64,000 bases of DNA from Bog-532 sp965277615 (GCA_965277615.1 CBDIDG010000006.1:2418001-2482000), one strand, 5' to 3'; positions 46,048 through 56,913 are shown, numbered from the stretch's first letter. Made by a program: numbers and translations. Notes: a model not told the origin generated them from the sequence alone.

Positions 46048-46847
46048 GAGGAGACCTTTCCGTCACGGGGTGGGCGGCCGGGGCCGGCCGGGCCGGCGAA
46101 CGCCTGGGCGATCGCCATCCACTGGCTGGCCACCGGTCCGGTGACGACGAGGCTGGTGTCGGACCGGTGACGGCGCTGAGTCACGGCCAGGCAGAAGTCC
46201 AGCGCCGGGCCGGTCACCCGGTCCGCGGCCTGCGCCGGGCCCCAGGTCCAGGTCTGGCCGTCCGGGGCGGTGAGCTCGACCCGGATCGGCTCGGTGGGCA
46301 CGGGCAGGCCGTTGACCAGGTAGCTGTAGGGCAGGGCCCGGATGCCGATGTGGGCCACGTGCCGCAGCCGGGCGGTCGGCGGCCGCTCAGTTCCGAGGGC
46401 GTCGGCGATGTCCTGGCCGTGGGCCCAGGTCTCCATGATCCGGGCTGTGACCGAAGAGGCCACCCCCATGTCCGGGCCGAACCACGGCAGCCGGGTGGCC
46501 GGGTCGCAGCGGGCGTAACCGTCCAGCAGCCTCTGGCGGGAGGCACGGAACCAGGTCCGCAGCGCGTCCCCGTCCAGGTGCCGGTGCGCGGCAGCCACCC
46601 GGTCCGGGTAGTCATCGCCTTCTGCGGCCAGCGCCTCGGCATCGCGGCGGAACTGGTCCGGGTCGGTGATCGACTGCAGCGTCACGTCGTCGAAGAAGGC
46701 CAGGTGGGTGACCTGGTCGGCGATGGTCCAGCCGACCGCTGGGGTGGGCCGGTCCCAGTCCGCCGGGGCCAGCGGCTCCAGCAGGGCGCCGACGACGGCC
46801 GACTCGGCGGCCAGGTCGTCGAGCAGCGGCTTGAGGTCGGCCGGCAT
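46044..46847 (-). CDS. TIGR03084-type DinB-fold metal-binding protein
   Basis: A 267-residue protein of the actinobacterial TIGR03084 family: MDMPI_N-like helices (WTIADQVTHLAFFDDVTL, near 40-57, and MGVASSVTARIMETWAHGQDIADAL near 127-151) provide the metal histidines, followed by a C-terminal wHTH/SCP-like region. Members are repeatedly found beside acyl-CoA genes but have no proven reaction. It overlaps the AtuA-like gene by four bases. Confidence 0.85.
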   Translation of the reverse strand: MPADLKPLLDDLAAESAVVGALLEPLAPADWDRPTPAVGWTIADQVTHLAFFDDVTLQSITDPDQFRRDAEALAAEGDDYPDRVAAAHRHLDGDALRTWFRASRQRLLDGYARCDPATRLPWFGPDMGVASSVTARIMETWAHGQDIADALGTERPPTARLRHVAHIGIRALPYSYLVNGLPVPTEPIRVELTAPDGQTWTWGPAQAADRVTGPALDFCLAVTQRRHRSDTSLVVTGPVASQWMAIAQAFAGPAGPGRPPRDGKVSS

Positions 46848-46893
46848 CAGCGGCCGGTCCCGGTCGGCACCAGTGGCCTGGTGTGGGCGGACA

Positions 46894-47685
46894 TCAGCGG
46901 CCGGTCCAGGCCGGGCGCCGTTTGTCGCGGAACGCGGCCGGGCCCTCCTGGGCGTCGGCGCTGCGGTACACCGGGTCCCAGATCCGGTCCGCTTCGGCGT
47001 AGGCCTCGCTCAGCGAGTGTTCGGCGGTCAGGTAGACGGTGCGCTTGGCGGCCAGGACCGACAGCGGGGCGTTGGCCGCGATCCGCTCGGCCAGCGCCTG
47101 GGTGGCGCTCGGCAGTTCGGCGTCGGGCACGACCTGGTTGACCAGCCCGAGCTCGTAGGCCCGCTGGGCCGACACGGGGTCCCCGGTGAGGAGGATCTCC
47201 ATCGCCACCCGGGGCGGGATCAGCACCGGCAGCGGCACCGCCCAGGGGGAACCGCGGCCCACCTTGACCTCGGTGACCGCGAACCGCGCCGATTCGGCGG
47301 CGACGCACAGGTCACACTGCTGGGCCAGCAGGAAGCCGCCGGCGTAGGCGACCCCGTTGACGGCGGCGATGGTCGGCTTGGCCACCTCGATGTTGCGGCC
47401 GAACTGGGGCAGGAAGTCGGGCGGCGGCACCTCCAGCGCGGTGTCGGCCATCTCCTTCAGGTCGCCGCCGGCGCAGAACGCGCGGTCGCCGGCCCCGGTG
47501 AGCACCAGCACCTTGGCCTGGTCGTCGGCGTTGAACCGGCGCACCCCGGCGAACAGCCCCTCGCGCACGGCCCGGCTCAGCGCGTTGCGGGCCTCGGGCC
47601 GGTCGATGGTCAGCCAGGCCACGCCGTTGCGCAGCTCGTACCGGACCACCTCGCGCGGGGCCTGGGCCGTGTCCGTGTCAGTCAT
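46894..47685 (-). CDS. Enoyl-CoA hydratase/isomerase (crotonase) family
   Basis: A 263-residue crotonase with the CoA loop AGDRAFCAGGDLKEM (about 65-79). The first hydratase glutamate is missing (AYAGGFLLAQQCDL) while the second is kept (FAVTEVKVGRGSP). In a carboxylase cluster the expected job is hydration of a branched glutaconyl-CoA (as AtuE/LiuC), but the altered site leaves this open. The stop of the upstream carboxylase gene overlaps its start by eight bases. Confidence 0.86.
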   Translation of the reverse strand: MTDTDTAQAPREVVRYELRNGVAWLTIDRPEARNALSRAVREGLFAGVRRFNADDQAKVLVLTGAGDRAFCAGGDLKEMADTALEVPPPDFLPQFGRNIEVAKPTIAAVNGVAYAGGFLLAQQCDLCVAAESARFAVTEVKVGRGSPWAVPLPVLIPPRVAMEILLTGDPVSAQRAYELGLVNQVVPDAELPSATQALAERIAANAPLSVLAAKRTVYLTAEHSLSEAYAEADRIWDPVYRSADAQEGPAAFRDKRRPAWTGR

Positions 47686-49828
47686 CTGCGTCTCCCTCGT
47701 CGCCTTCGTCTTCGAGGACGGCCAGCACGGAACCGCTGTCGACCTGGGCGCCGACCGCGACGGGCAGGTCCGCGACGACCCCGGCGGCCGGGGCGCGGAT
47801 CGCGTGCTCCATCTTCATGGCTTCGATGGCCAGGATCACCGCGCCCGCGGGCACGTGATCGCCCAGGGCGACCTCGACCCGGACCACGGTGCCGGGCATC
47901 GGCGCCAGCAGCGAGCCGGCCTGGGCTGCGGCCGACGGATCCGGGAACCGGTCCACCTCGGTCAGCACGCTGTGGCCCAAGTTGCTGTCCACGTAGAACG
48001 CATCGCCCGCCCGGAGCACGTCGATGACGCGGCGCACTCCGGCAATCTCCACGTCGACCGAATACCCACGGGACTGGCGGGGTCCCTGAAGCTGACGGGG
48101 TCCCTGGGGCTGATGGGGGGCATGTGGTTGCTGTGGTACCTGGTGTTGGCGGGGTCCCTGGGGCTGATGTGACTCATGGGTTTCGTGTAGCCGGACCTCT
48201 GGGTACTCCGTGCCCTCGACCTCGGCGCGGAGGCCATCGCGGGTGAAGGCGTAGGTGACCTCGATGACCTGGTCGTTGGCGGTGTAGCTGGCCCGCTGGG
48301 GGGCGCTGGGGTTGTTACGCCAGCCAGAGGGCAGGGTGGCCAGGACCGGGGCGTCCCGGCGGCGGCGGGCCTGTTCGGCCAGGGCCACCGCGAGTGCGTG
48401 CTCCGGTGGCGTGGCCACGGGCGGGCTCAGCTCCTCCGGCGGGTGCCGGGTCAGGTAACCGGTGTCGATGGCCCCGGCCCCGAACTCCGGCTCGCGCAAG
48501 ATCCCGACCAGCAGGTCCCGGTTGGTGACCACGCCGTGCAGCCGGGCCCGGGACAGCGCACCGGCCAGCACCCGGCGGGCGTCGTCGCGGGTCTGGCCGT
48601 AGCCGATGACCTTGGCCAGCATCGAGTCGTAGAACGTGCTGACCCGGGTGCCGGAGGCAAAGCCGGCGTCGACCCGCAAGCCCGGCCCGGTGGGGATGTC
48701 GAACGTGTGGACGTCTCCGCTGGCCGGCAGGTAGCCCGCGGGCACGTCCTCGGCGTACAGCCGGGCCTCGATGGCGTGGCCGGTGAAGGTGGCCCCGGTG
48801 ACCTCCGGCGGCAGCGGCTGGCCGGCCGCCACCTCGAGCTGCACCTTGACCAGGTCCAGGCCGGTGATCAGCTCGGTGACCGGGTGCTCGACCTGGAGCC
48901 GGGTGTTGACCTCGAGGAAGTAGAACCGGCCCGAGGCGTCTAGGACGAACTCCACCGTGCCCGCGCCGACGTAGCCGATGGCCTGGCCCGCGGCCACCGC
49001 GGCCTGGCACAGCTGTTCGCGCAGCTCAGGCCCGACGGCCGGCGAGGGCGCCTCCTCGACGATCTTCTGGTAGCGGCGCTGGATGGAGCACTCGCGCTCG
49101 AACAGGTGCACCACCGTGCCGGCCTGGTCGCCGAAGATCTGGACCTCGATGTGCCGGGGCGAATCGACAAAGCGCTCCAGGAACACCGTGCCGTTGCCGA
49201 ACGCGGAGGCGGCCTCGCGGCGGGCGCTGGCCACCGCCTCGGTCACTTCGGACTGGTGGTTGACGATCCGCATGCCGCGGCCGCCGCCACCGAACGCCGC
49301 CTTGACCAGCACCGGGTAGCCGATGTCGTCGGCCGCCTTGACCAGCTCGGCCGGGTCCGGGTCGCTCCCGTCGTCGAACACCGCGCCGGGCAGCACCGGG
49401 ACCCCGACCGCGGCCATGATCTCCTTGGCGCCGATCTTGGACCCCATGGCCTCGATCGCCTCCGGGGTCGGGCCGACGAAGGTCAGGCCGGCCGCGGCGC
49501 AGACCCGGGCGAAGCCCGCGTTCTCGGACAGGAACCCGTAGCCGGGGTGGACACTGTCGGCGCCGGTGGCGGCGGCCGCGGCCAGCAGCGCCTCGACGTT
49601 CAGGTAGGTCTGGGCCGGGGCCGAGCCGGGCAGCCGGACGGCCTCGTCGGCGTCGCGGACGAACGGCAGCCCCTCGTCCGGATCGGAGAAGACCGCGACC
49701 GTGCCGATGTCCAGGGCCCGGGCCGTGCGGATGACCCGGGACGCGATCTCGCCCCGGTTGGCGATCAGCAGTTTGCGGATGGGCGTGATCGCTGGTTTCT
49801 CCTTGGTCACGGTGCCGTCCTTGGTCAC
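47678..49828 (-). CDS. Acyl-CoA carboxylase alpha subunit (biotin carboxylase plus biotin carrier)
   Basis: A 716-residue biotin enzyme subunit. Biotin carboxylase spans about 16-460 with FGGGGRGM (179-186) and the DSVHPGYGFLSENA signature (91-104); the carrier domain at the C-terminus has biotinylated K672 in EAMKMEHA. Between them, residues about 550-585 are a Gln/Pro/His-rich repeat absent from relatives. With the beta subunit it would carboxylate an acyl-CoA; neighbours favour geranyl-CoA or 3-methylcrotonyl-CoA over propionyl-CoA. Several in-frame starts near the 5' end are possible. Confidence 0.92.
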   Translation of the reverse strand: MTKDGTVTKEKPAITPIRKLLIANRGEIASRVIRTARALDIGTVAVFSDPDEGLPFVRDADEAVRLPGSAPAQTYLNVEALLAAAAATGADSVHPGYGFLSENAGFARVCAAAGLTFVGPTPEAIEAMGSKIGAKEIMAAVGVPVLPGAVFDDGSDPDPAELVKAADDIGYPVLVKAAFGGGGRGMRIVNHQSEVTEAVASARREAASAFGNGTVFLERFVDSPRHIEVQIFGDQAGTVVHLFERECSIQRRYQKIVEEAPSPAVGPELREQLCQAAVAAGQAIGYVGAGTVEFVLDASGRFYFLEVNTRLQVEHPVTELITGLDLVKVQLEVAAGQPLPPEVTGATFTGHAIEARLYAEDVPAGYLPASGDVHTFDIPTGPGLRVDAGFASGTRVSTFYDSMLAKVIGYGQTRDDARRVLAGALSRARLHGVVTNRDLLVGILREPEFGAGAIDTGYLTRHPPEELSPPVATPPEHALAVALAEQARRRRDAPVLATLPSGWRNNPSAPQRASYTANDQVIEVTYAFTRDGLRAEVEGTEYPEVRLHETHESHQPQGPRQHQVPQQPHAPHQPQGPRQLQGPRQSRGYSVDVEIAGVRRVIDVLRAGDAFYVDSNLGHSVLTEVDRFPDPSAAAQAGSLLAPMPGTVVRVEVALGDHVPAGAVILAIEAMKMEHAIRAPAAGVVADLPVAVGAQVDSGSVLAVLEDEGDEGDADD

Positions 49829-49835
49829 GGGCCCC

Positions 49836-51434
<1,599 letters not shown>

Positions 51435-51591
51435 CAGACCTCCTCCGGGTTTGCGGCCGGGCGGCCTGCGAGATCCGGCCGGGCGGCCGGTGAGCCGCAT
51501 GGCGATGTTAACCGCCATTCACTTAGCGCGCCAGGAGGTGATCTTGGGCCTTTACCAGCCCCCGATGTCTTTACCAGCGCTGCGCGGATCT

Positions 51592-51609
51592 CTACAGTGG
51601 CCACTGTAG
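51592..51609. promoter_or_regulatory. Perfect 18-bp palindromic operator between divergent genes
   Basis: CTACAGTGGCCACTGTAG is a perfect palindrome in the gap between the carboxylase beta gene and the acyl-CoA synthetase gene. A tandem pair of CTTTACCAGC sites (51550-51559, 51569-51578) lies beside it. It fits a dimeric repressor controlling both directions. Confidence 0.75.
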
Positions 51610-51651
51610 TGAACAGGCAGTCACTATTGGCGTCAGAGGGGACGTAGCGGC

Positions 51652-53355
51652 ATGGCGGTCAACTTCGACGTGACCACAACGGAACTCGATGTGACCAGCC
51701 TGCACCATCGGCGGGCCACCCACCGGTGGGAGCGCACCAGCGTCGGCGACCTGTTCGAGCGGATGACGTGGAGCTTCCCCGACCGCGAGGCCCTGGTCGG
51801 CCAGGACGGCGCCTACGGGGACGAAGCCTTCCACCGCGTCAGCTACGCCCAGGCCGACGAGTTCGCCAACCAGCTCGCCAACGGCCTGCTGGCCCGGGGG
51901 CTGCAGCACGGCGACGTGATCATGATGTTCTGCGAGAACTCGATCGAGGGCTACCTGATCAAGATCGCCGCGGCCAAGGCCGGGCTGGTGGCCGCGCCGA
52001 TCAACCCGATGATGGCCCCGGACATGGTGGCGGCCATGATCGCGCTGGTCCGGCCGAAGCTGGCCGTGGTGGACGCGGAGCTGTGGCCGGCCGCCCAGGG
52101 CCCGTTCGCGGCGGCCGGCCTGGAGGTCGCGATCACCGTCACCATCGGCGGCGACCCCGTGCCGGGCAGCCAGTCCGTGCTCGACTTCGCCCGGGCCCAG
52201 CCCGCGACCGAGCCGGACGTGGAGATCCACGGCGACGACATCTGGGAGATCTTGTTCACCTCGGGCACCACCGCGCTGCCCAAGGCGGCGATGATCTCGC
52301 ACACCTGCAGCTATCTGGCCGCGTACGGGTTCGCACTGTCGCTGACCCGGGGTCTCCCGCTGGAGTCCGATCTGCGGGTCGGCACGTTCCTGCCCATGCT
52401 GTACCACGTCGGTGACCAGCCGTTCAGCTACTCGGTGTTCCTGTCCGGCGGCACCATGATCATGGGCCGCAAGCCCGATCCGGTGCGGATCACCGAGATG
52501 ATCTCCGCCGAAGGGGTGACCGCGCTCTGGGCCGGCTCCCCGGCCATGGTCGGCGCGGTGGATGCGGTGCTGGGTGACCGGCCGGACCTGGACGCGCACA
52601 GTCTCACCGTCATCGTCTACGGCTGGGCCGCGCTGCCGCCCGCGGTGCTGGCCTCGATGAAGAAGCACTGCGGGGATGACCTGCTGGTGTTCGAGATCTT
52701 CGGCCAGACCGAGTCGATCTCCTGCCACCGGTTCTGGCCGGACAAGTGGCCCGAGGTGTACGCCAGGACCGCGCCGCAGGAGAACTACGTCGGGGTGCCG
52801 AGCCCGCTGCTGGCCTCGACCGTGCTGGATCCGGAGGGGCAGGACCTGGCCGGCTCGCCCGGGGTGGCCGGTGAGGCGGTCTACCGGTCCCCGTCGATGA
52901 TGGCCGGGTACTACCGGGACGAGCCCGCCACCCGGGAGGCGTTCCGGTTCGGCTGGTTCCACTCCGGCGACAGCTGCGCCTACGACGACCAGGGCCTGCG
53001 GGTCATGCTCGACCGCTACAAGGACATCGTGAAGACCGGCGGGGAGAACGTGTCCAGCCTGCGGGTGGAGGCCGTCCTCGGGCTGCACCCCGGGGTGGCC
53101 AAGTCGGCCGTGATCGGGCTGCCGCACCCGCACTGGGGCGAGGCCGTCACCGCCGTCGTCATCCGCAAACCCGGCGACACGCCGACCGAGGCCGAGCTGA
53201 TCGCCTACTGCCGGGCCAACCTGGCCGGCTACGAGACCCCCAAGGGCGTCGTGTTCGTCGACTCGCTGCCGGAGACCGTGGGCGGCAAGGTGCTCAAGTA
53301 CAAGCTCCGGGTCACCTTCGCCGGCCACTACGAGGACGCCGGGGTGGCCGGCTAG
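51652..53355 (+). CDS. AMP-forming acyl-CoA synthetase with variant phosphate loop
   Basis: A 567-residue ANL ligase. The phosphate loop is TSGTTALPKAAM (203-214), in which two usual glycines are alanines. Later motifs are normal: YGWAALP, FGQTESISCHRF, the hinge FHSGDSCAYDD, DRYKDIVKTGGENV, and the C-terminal catalytic lysine region TVGGKVLKYKLR. It is divergent from the carboxylase genes over a palindromic operator and would supply their acyl-CoA substrate from the free acid. Confidence 0.9.
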   Translation: MAVNFDVTTTELDVTSLHHRRATHRWERTSVGDLFERMTWSFPDREALVGQDGAYGDEAFHRVSYAQADEFANQLANGLLARGLQHGDVIMMFCENSIEGYLIKIAAAKAGLVAAPINPMMAPDMVAAMIALVRPKLAVVDAELWPAAQGPFAAAGLEVAITVTIGGDPVPGSQSVLDFARAQPATEPDVEIHGDDIWEILFTSGTTALPKAAMISHTCSYLAAYGFALSLTRGLPLESDLRVGTFLPMLYHVGDQPFSYSVFLSGGTMIMGRKPDPVRITEMISAEGVTALWAGSPAMVGAVDAVLGDRPDLDAHSLTVIVYGWAALPPAVLASMKKHCGDDLLVFEIFGQTESISCHRFWPDKWPEVYARTAPQENYVGVPSPLLASTVLDPEGQDLAGSPGVAGEAVYRSPSMMAGYYRDEPATREAFRFGWFHSGDSCAYDDQGLRVMLDRYKDIVKTGGENVSSLRVEAVLGLHPGVAKSAVIGLPHPHWGEAVTAVVIRKPGDTPTEAELIAYCRANLAGYETPKGVVFVDSLPETVGGKVLKYKLRVTFAGHYEDAGVAG

Positions 53356-53360
53356 CGGGT

Positions 53361-53394
53361 GGCCGGGTTAGCTAGCTGGCCGGGTTAGCTAGCT
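53361..53394. repeat. 17-bp tandem duplication at a gene truncation point
   Basis: GGCCGGGTTAGCTAGCT occurs at 53361-53377 and again at 53378-53394. The stop codon that ends the shortened binding-protein gene lies in this repeat. Confidence 0.85.
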
Positions 53395-53838
53395 GGGTCA
53401 GCGACCCCTTGGGCACCAGGATTTCCGACACGTTGGCCGCCGCGACCGTGCCCGGAGCGACGTACTTAAATCCAATGGTGCTGTTCTGCTCGATTTCCAT
53501 CGTCGATGCGTAATTGAGCAGCGAGAAACCCATCTTGCCCGAAACCAGGTCGGGAGTGGTCTGCGAGGTGGCCTGAATTATTTCCGGTGTCACCGTCAAG
53601 CCAACTCGGTGAAAATATCCTTTATTAATAGCAATGAAAAGATCGGCGGCATCCGCGATCGGCAGGGTACCCACGGTGATGTGAGTTTTCTCCGGCTTGG
53701 CGCTGGCCGCGGCGGACGAAGATGACGGCGACGAGGCCACTGACGTGGTTTTAATAGGTGAGCCGCAGGCCACGGGGAACAGCACGGTGGTCACGGCGGC
53801 CGCCCCAGGAGGACGCGGAGCGGGCGAGTAGGAGTCAC
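53372..53838 (-). pseudogene. Frameshifted and truncated NitT/TauT-type substrate-binding lipoprotein
   Basis: The readable part is related to NMT1/SsuA-like periplasmic binding proteins (ITVGTLPIADAADLFIAINKGYF). A strong ribosome site (GGGGAGG) precedes GTG 53838, which starts a normal lipoprotein signal, but the frame breaks at a four-base G/C run (53803-53806): one extra base would join it to TTVLFPVACGS with its lipobox cysteine. The 3' end stops after about 140 residues, less than half the usual length, inside a tandem duplication. Permease and ATPase partners are missing. Confidence 0.75.
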
Positions 53839-53992
53839 TGGTACCTCCCCGGCGGGATTAGCTGAATAAAATGAATGCCAGGCACATTCATCTTTCATTC
53901 GTCAGCGTAGGTACCGTGCTTGCCAAAACCTTGCCGCGCAATTTCCGGAATTCCTGGTCCGCGCGCCGGGGTAACGGCCGAAGTGGCGGCGG

Positions 53993-54961
53993 CTAGAAGT
54001 CCTGGTTGGCCACGTCGGCCTGGCCGTGGGCGGCTAGCCAGCGCACCGCCTCGTGCAGGGCGTCCAGTGAGGTGAAGCGGGGCGCGTAGCCGAGGACGTG
54101 CCGGGCCCGTTCGATGCTGGCGGTCAGGTTGCGGAAGGTGTGTTCCCGGGTCGTGGTGGCGTGCTCGGTGCCGACGCGGCGCTCGTACTCGGGCCAGTCC
54201 ACAAAGTCCAGGCTGGGCTCGCGGCCGAACCAGGCCGCCACCCCGGTGGCCAGGCCGCGCAGGGTCATGGACTGTTCGGCCACCACGTGGAAGCTGGCTC
54301 CGATGGCCTCGGGGCGGGTCAGCGCCCGTTCGAACGCTTGGGCCACGTCGTCGGCGTGCACGTGGTTGAGGACGCCCAGGCCGTGGTCGGGCAGCGGCAG
54401 CGGCGCGCCGGTGGCCAGCGTGGTCCACACCGATGGGTCCAGGTTGCCGGCCGGGGTGATCACCGGCCAGCCCGGGCCGCTGATGTGCCCGGGGTGCAGG
54501 ATGACCGAGGGCACGCCGCCGGCCAGGGTCTCCCGGTGCAGCAGGGCCTCGATCTCCATCTTGCCCGTGCCGTACTCGCCGTAGGCGGTGCGCGGCTCGT
54601 CCTCGGTGACCGGCACCCGCAGCGCCGGGCCGTGCACCCAGATCGTCCCGCAGTGCAGCAGCAGCGGCCGGGTCGGGCGGAGTGCTTCGACCAGCTGGCG
54701 GGCCGAGGTCGCGGTGAAGCACACCAGGTCGATCACCACGTCCGGGCCCAGTTCGGCGATCCCTCTGCCGAACGTGCCGTCGGCGTCTTCGGCGTCCCGG
54801 TCCACCGTGATGCGGGTGACCCCGCTCCACTCGGGGCTGGAGTGGTAGGGGTCGCGCTTGCCCCGGCTCAGCGCGGTGACGTCGTGGCCCGCGCGGACCA
54901 GCCGCGGGACCAGATAGGTGCCGATGTGCCCGGTGGCTCCGATGACGACGACGCGGCTCAT
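53993..54961 (-). CDS. NAD-dependent epimerase/dehydratase family protein
   Basis: A 322-residue short-chain (extended) reductase. The cofactor motif GATGHIGTYL is at 8-17. The usual YxxxK is seen as YGEYGTGKMEIEALL (near 135-149). It resembles nucleoside-sugar epimerases and isoflavone-reductase-like proteins, but no sugar genes lie next to it. It is transcribed away from the MFS gene. Confidence 0.85.
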   Translation of the reverse strand: MSRVVVIGATGHIGTYLVPRLVRAGHDVTALSRGKRDPYHSSPEWSGVTRITVDRDAEDADGTFGRGIAELGPDVVIDLVCFTATSARQLVEALRPTRPLLLHCGTIWVHGPALRVPVTEDEPRTAYGEYGTGKMEIEALLHRETLAGGVPSVILHPGHISGPGWPVITPAGNLDPSVWTTLATGAPLPLPDHGLGVLNHVHADDVAQAFERALTRPEAIGASFHVVAEQSMTLRGLATGVAAWFGREPSLDFVDWPEYERRVGTEHATTTREHTFRNLTASIERARHVLGYAPRFTSLDALHEAVRWLAAHGQADVANQDF

Positions 54962-55037
54962 GGTCAGGTCCTTCCGGCTCGGGACGGTTCTTGTTACCTC
55001 TTGTTACCGGCGCCATCCTCGCATGGAAACCGTTTGC

Positions 55038-55100
55038 CTGGATCGTGGGCTATATGGCCCGAATCGTGAGCCATGTCGACCGAATCGTGAGCCATATCGG
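55038..55100. promoter_or_regulatory. Three 21-bp iterons upstream of an MFS gene
   Basis: Tandem units begin at 55038, 55059 and 55080. The last two share CCGAATCGTGAGCCAT exactly; the first matches the consensus at about 15 of 21 bases. The 21-bp period is two DNA turns, so a protein would bind the same helix face each time. They lie 57 bp before the start of the MFS gene. Confidence 0.75.
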
Positions 55101-55156
55101 TCTGGACCTGGCGAACCGATTACGAAATGCTGATCTTCAGAAAACGGGGAGGCATC

Positions 55157-56908
55157 ATGGCAGGCAGCGGCGCGGTGGGCGGCCGATCCAGAAACCTGAT
55201 CCTGGCGGCGATGATCTTCGCCGTCGCAATGACCTTTATCGACCAGACGATCGTGTCGATCGCCGTGCCGCAGCTGCAGCGGGAGCTGGGGCTGTCCAGT
55301 ACCGGGGTGCAGTGGGCGGTCAACGCTTACCTGCTGTCGCTGGCGTCGCTGTTCGCCTTCGGCGGCCGGCTGGCCGACACGCTGGGCCACCGGAAGATGG
55401 TGACGCTCGGCGTGATCATCTTCGCGGCGGCCTCGGCCCTGTGCGGGCTGACCCCGAAGGGCAGCCTGGCCGAGGCGTGGATCGTGACCTTCCGGGTGGT
55501 CCAGGGTGCGGGCGGCGCGATCATGTTCCCGGCCGCGCTGGCCATCGTGGTGCAGACGTTCCCGCTGCGGGACCGGGGCAAGGCGCTGGCGCTGTTCTTC
55601 GGCATCGCGGGCGGGCTCACCGCGATCGGCCCACTACTGGGTGGCTACCTCACCCAGTGGACCTGGCGGGCGATCTTCTGGGTCAACATCCCGGTGGCGC
55701 TGATCGCGCTGGCCCTGATCGTCATCTCCAAGCCGGTCACCGACTACCGGCCGGCCCGGATGGACTACCGGGGGCTGGTGCTGATCGCGGCGGGCGTGGC
55801 CCTGTCCGTGTTCGGCTTCCAGCAGTCCAGCATCTGGGGCTGGCACAACCCGGGCATCTGGCTGTGCATCATCGGCGGCCTGGCCCTGCTGGTCGTGTTC
55901 TACTTCGTCGAGCTGCGCACCGATTCGCCGCTGATCCAGGTGAACATCTTCCGCGTCCGGCCGTTCCTGGTCGAGAACCTGGTGCTCGGCATCTCGAACC
56001 TGGTGTTCATTCCGGTGTTCTTCTTCGCCAGCGAGTACGCGCAGATCGCGCTGGGCAAGACGGCGTCGCAAGCTGGACTGTTCCTGCTCTACTTCTTCAT
56101 CGGGTTCGTGATTGCGGCGCAGATCGGCGGCCGCATGCTGGACAAGCGCGGGGCCAAGCTGCCGGTAACGCTGGGCTGCGTGCTGGCCGCGATCGGCTTC
56201 TACCTGTGGGCCGGGAAAGTCACCGAGCTCAGCTTCAGCACCCAGCAGTGGTACATCATCCTGTCCGGCGGCGGCATCGGGTTCCTGCTCGGCCCGTCCA
56301 GCACCGACGCGGTGAACCGGGCGTCCCGGCTGTCCTATGGGGAGGCCACCGGCATCACTCAGACGGTGCGGAACTACGCGGCCAGCCTGGGCCTGGCCAT
56401 CCTGGGCACGATCGTGGTCACCGACATGCGGACCCGGCTCACCGGCTCACTCGAGGCCCAGGGCCTGCCGAAGGCCCGGGCGCAGACCCTGGCCGCGCAG
56501 CTGTCCCAGTCGCGGAGCAGCAGCGGCAGCGGGTCGGGCAGCGGCAGCGGGTCGGGCACGTCGGCGATCCCGCACTACTACCAGCTGGACTTCGCCTACG
56601 CGACCCGGACCGCGTTGTACGTGATGGCCGGGATCATGGCCGCCGCGGCGATCGTCGCCATCCTCGGGCTGCGGCGCGGCGTCCAGGAAGACCCGGCGGC
56701 CGCTGAGGCTGACGGGGCAGTTGAGCCGATTGAAGCGCCTGGGGCTGGGACCGGGACTGGGGCTGGGGCTGGGGCTGGGGCCGGAACCGGGGCTGGAGCT
56801 GGGACCGGGGCCGGAACTGGGGCCGGGGCCGGAACCGGGGCTGGAGGTGGGACCGGGGCCGGGGTACCGCGGGTCGGCGAGGCCGGGACGGCCGACCCGG
56901 TAGCCTGA
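55157..56908 (+). CDS. MFS drug-efflux transporter, DHA2 (14-helix) type, with repeat tail
   Basis: A 583-residue pump with 14 hydrophobic helices; motif A is GGRLADTLGHRKMV (about 72-85) and the first helix contains AMTFIDQTIVSIAVPQLQ, which places it with EmrB/QacA-type exporters. A Ser/Gly stretch (about 452-468) and a Gly/Ala/Thr tail of about 50 residues (525-575) are low-complexity and not part of the transporter fold. ATG 55157 has a GGGGAGG site. The iterons upstream suggest dedicated control; no regulator gene is adjacent. Confidence 0.9.
   Translation: MAGSGAVGGRSRNLILAAMIFAVAMTFIDQTIVSIAVPQLQRELGLSSTGVQWAVNAYLLSLASLFAFGGRLADTLGHRKMVTLGVIIFAAASALCGLTPKGSLAEAWIVTFRVVQGAGGAIMFPAALAIVVQTFPLRDRGKALALFFGIAGGLTAIGPLLGGYLTQWTWRAIFWVNIPVALIALALIVISKPVTDYRPARMDYRGLVLIAAGVALSVFGFQQSSIWGWHNPGIWLCIIGGLALLVVFYFVELRTDSPLIQVNIFRVRPFLVENLVLGISNLVFIPVFFFASEYAQIALGKTASQAGLFLLYFFIGFVIAAQIGGRMLDKRGAKLPVTLGCVLAAIGFYLWAGKVTELSFSTQQWYIILSGGGIGFLLGPSSTDAVNRASRLSYGEATGITQTVRNYAASLGLAILGTIVVTDMRTRLTGSLEAQGLPKARAQTLAAQLSQSRSSSGSGSGSGSGSGTSAIPHYYQLDFAYATRTALYVMAGIMAAAAIVAILGLRRGVQEDPAAAEADGAVEPIEAPGAGTGTGAGAGAGAGTGAGAGTGAGTGAGAGTGAGGGTGAGVPRVGEAGTADPVA
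56735..56875. repeat. G-rich hexanucleotide repeat in the MFS tail
   Basis: Successive GGGGCT, GGGACC and GGGGCC units run for about 140 bp in frame, coding the Gly/Ala/Thr tail. The many short-spaced G-runs on the plus strand could form G-quadruplexes. Confidence 0.85.
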
Positions 56909-56913
56909 CCCGC

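Noticed and set aside
54991..56706. 571-codon plus-strand frame overlapping the MFS gene
   Set aside because: It is a shifted reading of the transporter gene, which has the hydrophobic helices and MFS motifs in the other frame.
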